Assembly (NCBI GenBank): GCA_021160865.1
Contig: JAGHBS010000206.1
Span: 1 to 8,499, forward strand
Direction of reading: 5' to 3'
Source of the DNA: Planctomycetota bacterium
GTDB lineage: Bacteria > Planctomycetota > Phycisphaerae > SM23-33
DNA: 8,499 bases
In this document: piece by piece, positions 6,160 through 8,499 of the stretch
How the letters are laid out: every line of letters starts with the position of its first letter
Numbering within the stretch: the stretch's first letter is position 1
Made by a program: the position numbers and the translations under genes
Notes under the pieces: generated by a model
Database searches by the model: none
What the model was told of the DNA's origin: nothing
Seen by the model: the letters and a program-made list of their open reading frames with translations, nothing else

Positions 6160-7380
6160 ATGAATAACTCTCAAAAGCCGACTCGCACCTGCCGGACAAT
6201 ACTGGTGATAGCGTCGCTGGTTTGTGTCCTTATTTTCGTATTGTCGCTTCCGAGCTGTCAAAAGCGTGCGAAAAAGCCGACGAATAAGCCTGTAAAAAAG
6301 TTTGCAAAAAAGCCGACCCAGACGTTCAAACTCTCGCCTGATTTCAAAAGGGCTTTAGCCAGCGGAAAACTGAAATCCCTCAGTTCTCTAAGTAAAGTGG
6401 AGAGAGCGGCGTTAATGTATTCCATGTCTTCAGTGGCACCCCGTGCCCTGTCGGACAAGGAAAGAGAAGAATTCACCTGGTTGGTCAAGACGCTCCCGTC
6501 GCTCTACGGCGTGAAGGAATTGACTGATTCTAAAGCCAGGGAACTGGCAAAGTTCAAAGGAGACGCATTGATTCTTAATGGTCTGACAAAATTGACTGAC
6601 TCCCAGGCAGAGGCACTGGCAGGGTTCAGAGGCTTGTTACTTTCTCTCAACGGGCTGACGAAGCTGACCGATGCCCAGGCAAGGGCACTGGCGGGGTTCA
6701 AAGGCTATGGGCTTTCCCTCAACGGGCTGACGAAACTGACTGATGCCCAGGCAAAGGCACTGGCGGGATTCAAAGGCAAGTATCTTTACCTCAACGGCCT
6801 GACAAAATTGACCGATGCCCAGGCAAAGGCACTGGCAGGGTTCAAATGCGGGTTGCTTTCTCTCAACGGGCTGAGGGAACTGACTGATGTCCAGGCAGAG
6901 GTACTGGCGAAGTTCAAAGGCGATGTGCTTTGGCTCAACGGCCTGACGAAACTGACCGATGCCCAGGCAGAGGCACTGGCGAAGTTCAAAGGCGATGTGC
7001 TTTGCCTCAACGGCCTGACAAAATTGACCGATGCGCAGGCAAAGGCGTTGGCGGGGTTCAAAGGCGCTTTGCTTTACCTCAACGGCCTGAAGAAACTGAC
7101 CGATGCCCAGGCAGAGGCGTTGGCGAAGTTCGGTGGTAATGATCTTTCCCTCGACGGGCTGACGAAACTGACCGATGCCCAGGCAAAGGCACTGGCAGGG
7201 TTCAAAGGCTGGTCGCTTTCTCTCAATGGCCTGAGGGAACTGACTGATGCCCAGGCAAAGGCACTGGCAGGGTTCAAAGGCTATTGGCTTGACCTCAATG
7301 GCATTGAGAAGCTGACTGATGCCCAGGCAAAGGCACTGGCAAAATTCAAAGGCAATTGGCTTGACATCATATGGCCCTGA
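6160..7380 (+). CDS. Probable lipoprotein with twelve tandem 24-residue leucine-rich-like repeats
   Basis: The start ATG 6160 has a TAAGGAG site (6145-6151) at 8-nt spacing. The 406-residue product begins with a basic N-region and a hydrophobic helix (about 13-31), ending in LSLPSC: a lipobox-like site with Cys33, although Pro at -2 is not typical. A Lys/Pro-rich linker (34-52, repeated KKPT) and a helical segment (55-114) follow. Residues 115-402 are twelve uninterrupted 24-residue units with consensus LNGLTKLTDAQAKALAGFKG plus four variable positions ending xxLx. Each unit should form a strand (xLxLNGL) and a helix (TDAQAKALAGF), so the whole would be a solenoid of leucine-rich-repeat type. 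I recall similar repeat proteins in planctomycetes, with no established function. A role as a cell-envelope binding or adhesion protein is inference. The last unit is followed only by IIWP, then TGA; an alternative frame continues with a plausible hydrophilic tail, so the C-terminus may be frameshifted. Confidence 0.85.
   Translation: MNNSQKPTRTCRTILVIASLVCVLIFVLSLPSCQKRAKKPTNKPVKKFAKKPTQTFKLSPDFKRALASGKLKSLSSLSKVERAALMYSMSSVAPRALSDKEREEFTWLVKTLPSLYGVKELTDSKARELAKFKGDALILNGLTKLTDSQAEALAGFRGLLLSLNGLTKLTDAQARALAGFKGYGLSLNGLTKLTDAQAKALAGFKGKYLYLNGLTKLTDAQAKALAGFKCGLLSLNGLRELTDVQAEVLAKFKGDVLWLNGLTKLTDAQAEALAKFKGDVLCLNGLTKLTDAQAKALAGFKGALLYLNGLKKLTDAQAEALAKFGGNDLSLDGLTKLTDAQAKALAGFKGWSLSLNGLRELTDAQAKALAGFKGYWLDLNGIEKLTDAQAKALAKFKGNWLDIIWP
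6502..7365 (+). repeat. Tandem repeat array, 12 copies of a 72-bp coding unit
   Basis: Twelve back-to-back units of exactly 72 bp run in frame, with unit 1 at 6502-6573 and unit 12 at 7294-7365. Unit 1 is the most divergent (starts LYGVKELTDSKAREL) and the inner units are very similar at the DNA level. Sequence variants are shared in a mosaic way: the form acaaaattgac marks units 2, 5 and 8, while agggaactgactgatg marks units 6 and 11. Units 6 and 7 share KFKGDVL. This pattern fits duplication of blocks of several units and gene conversion, so copy number may differ between strains. Confidence 0.95.
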
Positions 7381-7429
7381 TGAGGAATCAAAGAAGAAAT
7401 TGAAGGCGTATCGCAGGGGTAAGAAATAA
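7364..7429 (+). other. Out-of-frame candidate C-terminal tail of the repeat protein
   Basis: In the +1 frame relative to the repeat gene, the sequence reads TSYGP then DEESKKKLKAYRRGKK and stops at TAA 7427-7429. The tail is strongly hydrophilic and lysine-rich, unlike a random frame, and overlaps the actual end (IIWP, TGA 7378-7380). A 1-base change near 7363 would fuse it to the twelfth repeat. It may be the original C-terminus lost by frameshift, a sequencing error, or chance. Confidence 0.4.
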
Positions 7430-7762
7430 GAGTTGGAAATCGCTTGTTTGCTTGGATTTCTACTGTCTCACCCAAGGCAGCCGACGCGGCAACGGCAGCA
7501 GGATAAATATGGGGGCGTATGGATATACGCCTGAGGCCTCCAAAAGTACGGCAGCCAGCGTTTCAAGCCGAAAAGAAAGACCATGAATAATCCAAGAAGC
7601 GAAGAACCTTTCATTGTCAGTCATACACGGAAAGAACGACTGCTGTCTCATTGTGATTGAATCAAATGCGTCGGCGATTGAACTAGCAGGTGCTGTAGGC
7701 AGAATCTCTCGATAGAGATAAGCACGGCTGCCCGGGGCAAAAAGGTTTCCTGATATATATGG
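7430..7762. other. Non-coding region (333 bp) with small hairpins between converging genes
   Basis: I find no convincing gene; a short - strand frame (7460-7651) has neither a good ribosome site nor a recognisable product. Three hairpins are visible. TGGAAATC/GATTTCTA (7434-7441 with 7455-7462, one G-T pair, 13-nt loop) sits just after the repeat gene. GGCGTAT-GGAT-ATACGCC (7514-7531) has a perfect 7-bp stem and 4-nt loop. ATCTCT-CGAT-AGAGAT (7704-7719) has a perfect 6-bp stem. The region separates converging genes, so these could be transcription or mRNA 3'-end signals, but none has a proper T-tract. Confidence 0.5.
7514..7531. terminator. Candidate hairpin between convergent genes (no T-tract)
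   Basis: GGCGTAT (7514-7520) and ATACGCC (7525-7531) form a perfect 7-bp stem with a GGAT loop. It lies 134 bp after the stop of the repeat gene and 232 bp after the stop of the - strand gene. The lack of a T-run on either side makes a Rho-independent terminator doubtful; an RNA-stabilising hairpin is an alternative. Confidence 0.25.
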
Positions 7763-8499
7763 TCATGCCAGGCAGTGAGCGTCGCGTGTAGCGGCAACTT
7801 TGGCAATGATTGATTCGGGTCGCTCGTAAGGATTCCACATTGCCTCAGCCAGCAGGCAAACCGGCAGGGGCATTCGCTCTTCCCACATTCCGTCTTCGAC
7901 CAGACCCGTTATGGTGAGTTTTTTCGGGCGTGCTGCCAAGGCAGCTTTAATCGTTCGGCAAACGGCAGGGAAGTGCTTCCGCCAACCAATCTCGACCTTC
8001 TTCCATCGCGGCTGGACTAACTCTGCTCGCTGGCGGATAAAATCCCGATCAGCCCGACCCATCACAAACGGGCCTTGCTGGTTCTCAAACGTGTCCCAGC
8101 CCAGTTGAATCATGCCCTTGAGTGTCAGTCCGACGTCCTCCTGGGCGCCCCGCAGCCGTGCCAGCCGACGAGTCCAGGTTAGTGTTTCCTCAAGGTTATC
8201 CATGCCAGCAACTTCGTAATCATAGGGGAAGGACCCGACGTTCGCCCAAGTGATGTTAATCCGCGGGTCAACGGTTTTGATGTAGTCAATATCGTCGAGG
8301 ACGCTGGTGGCGTGCAAGCCCCACTGAATCCACAAGTCCGGATGGCGCTCAAGCAGTGCGGCGCCGATGTGGTTGACCCACCGTGCTGCCAGTTCGGCAA
8401 CGGTTTTCCGACCGATTTTTCGAGATTCCGTCTCGGTGAATATCTCGAAATAGATGCCGTCTCCACCGAGGGGTGCGTACTGTTGCTCATAGGTGTCAA
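7763..8499 (-). CDS. Probable TIM-barrel glycoside-hydrolase-like protein, C-terminal part (5' end outside window)
   Basis: The open frame enters from the window edge (first full codon at 8497) and ends with TGA at 7765-7763, giving 244 visible residues. There is no start codon with a ribosome site inside the window, and the frame stays open to the edge, so a start at the TTG at 8335 is unlikely. The chain alternates strand-like and helical segments as in a (beta/alpha)8 barrel: GGDGIYFEIFTET, then a helix AELAARWVNHIGAALL, DLWIQWGLHATS, INITWANVGSFPYDYE, LTLKGMIQLGWDTF, and LTITGLVEDGMWEERMP, with a final helix-strand LLAEAMWNPYERPESIIAKV. Acidic and aromatic residues at strand ends, and the AEAMWNP ending, resemble glycosidases of the hexosaminidase or glucuronidase type. 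I cannot name the family. It converges on the repeat lipoprotein gene and has no evident link to the pst operon. Confidence 0.7.
   Translation of the reverse strand, partial: DTYEQQYAPLGGDGIYFEIFTETESRKIGRKTVAELAARWVNHIGAALLERHPDLWIQWGLHATSVLDDIDYIKTVDPRINITWANVGSFPYDYEVAGMDNLEETLTWTRRLARLRGAQEDVGLTLKGMIQLGWDTFENQQGPFVMGRADRDFIRQRAELVQPRWKKVEIGWRKHFPAVCRTIKAALAARPKKLTITGLVEDGMWEERMPLPVCLLAEAMWNPYERPESIIAKVAATRDAHCLA

Noticed and set aside
6504..7277. Several long open frames on the - strand across the 72-bp repeats
   Set aside because: They are repeated shadows of the + strand repeat gene: a 72-bp unit is divisible by three, so any stop-free frame recurs in every unit.
6502..7365. Possible CRISPR-like array
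   Set aside because: The repeats are contiguous 72-bp coding units in frame with no unique spacers, and no cas genes are present.
7460..7651. - strand open frame of 63 residues with some hydrophobic stretches
   Set aside because: No convincing ribosome site or signal/anchor pattern and no recognisable product; probably chance.

Overview
The window looks like chromosomal DNA from a Gram-negative-type (diderm) bacterium, most plausibly a planctomycete such as a Phycisphaerae or Sedimentisphaerales relative. This is inferred from three traits: a PstA permease with a very large extra segment, an outer-membrane protein resembling the Porin_5 'putative porin' family, and a lipoprotein built of 24-residue leucine-rich-like repeats of a kind I recall from planctomycete genomes. 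No rRNA or other taxonomic marker is present, so the assignment is tentative.

Layout: (1) Positions 1-3715 hold the 3' end of a phosphate-specific transport operon: pstC (cut by the window edge), pstA (GTG start overlapping the pstC stop by 4 bp), pstB and phoU, all on the + strand. PstC and PstA form the inner-membrane channel, PstB powers it, and PhoU couples transport to the Pho regulatory system. The substrate-binding protein PstS is not in the window and may lie upstream. (2) Positions 3859-5739 hold a second + strand cluster: a porin-like outer-membrane beta-barrel, a GC-rich stem-loop, a 35-residue one-helix membrane protein, and a 114-residue beta-rich protein with an Sm-like pattern. 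The porin may bring phosphate or another solute to the Pst system, but only its position suggests this. (3) Positions 5740-6159 are non-coding. They contain several inverted repeats, one weak promoter candidate, and one good sigma70-type promoter whose spacer is filled by a 14-bp operator-like palindrome. (4) Positions 6160-7380 encode a probable lipoprotein with twelve tandem 24-residue repeats. A lysine-rich reading frame just after its stop suggests a recent frameshift at its C-terminus. (5) Positions 7381-7762 carry no convincing gene, only small hairpins. (6) Positions 7763-8499 hold the 3' part of a - strand gene for a probable TIM-barrel, glycoside-hydrolase-like protein that runs off the window.

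The most unusual items are the repeat lipoprotein with variation focused on predicted exposed positions, its out-of-frame tail, the roughly 250-residue insertion in PstA, and the two small uncharacterised proteins behind the porin. I see no CRISPR array, transposase, tRNA or rRNA gene, and no clear defence system.
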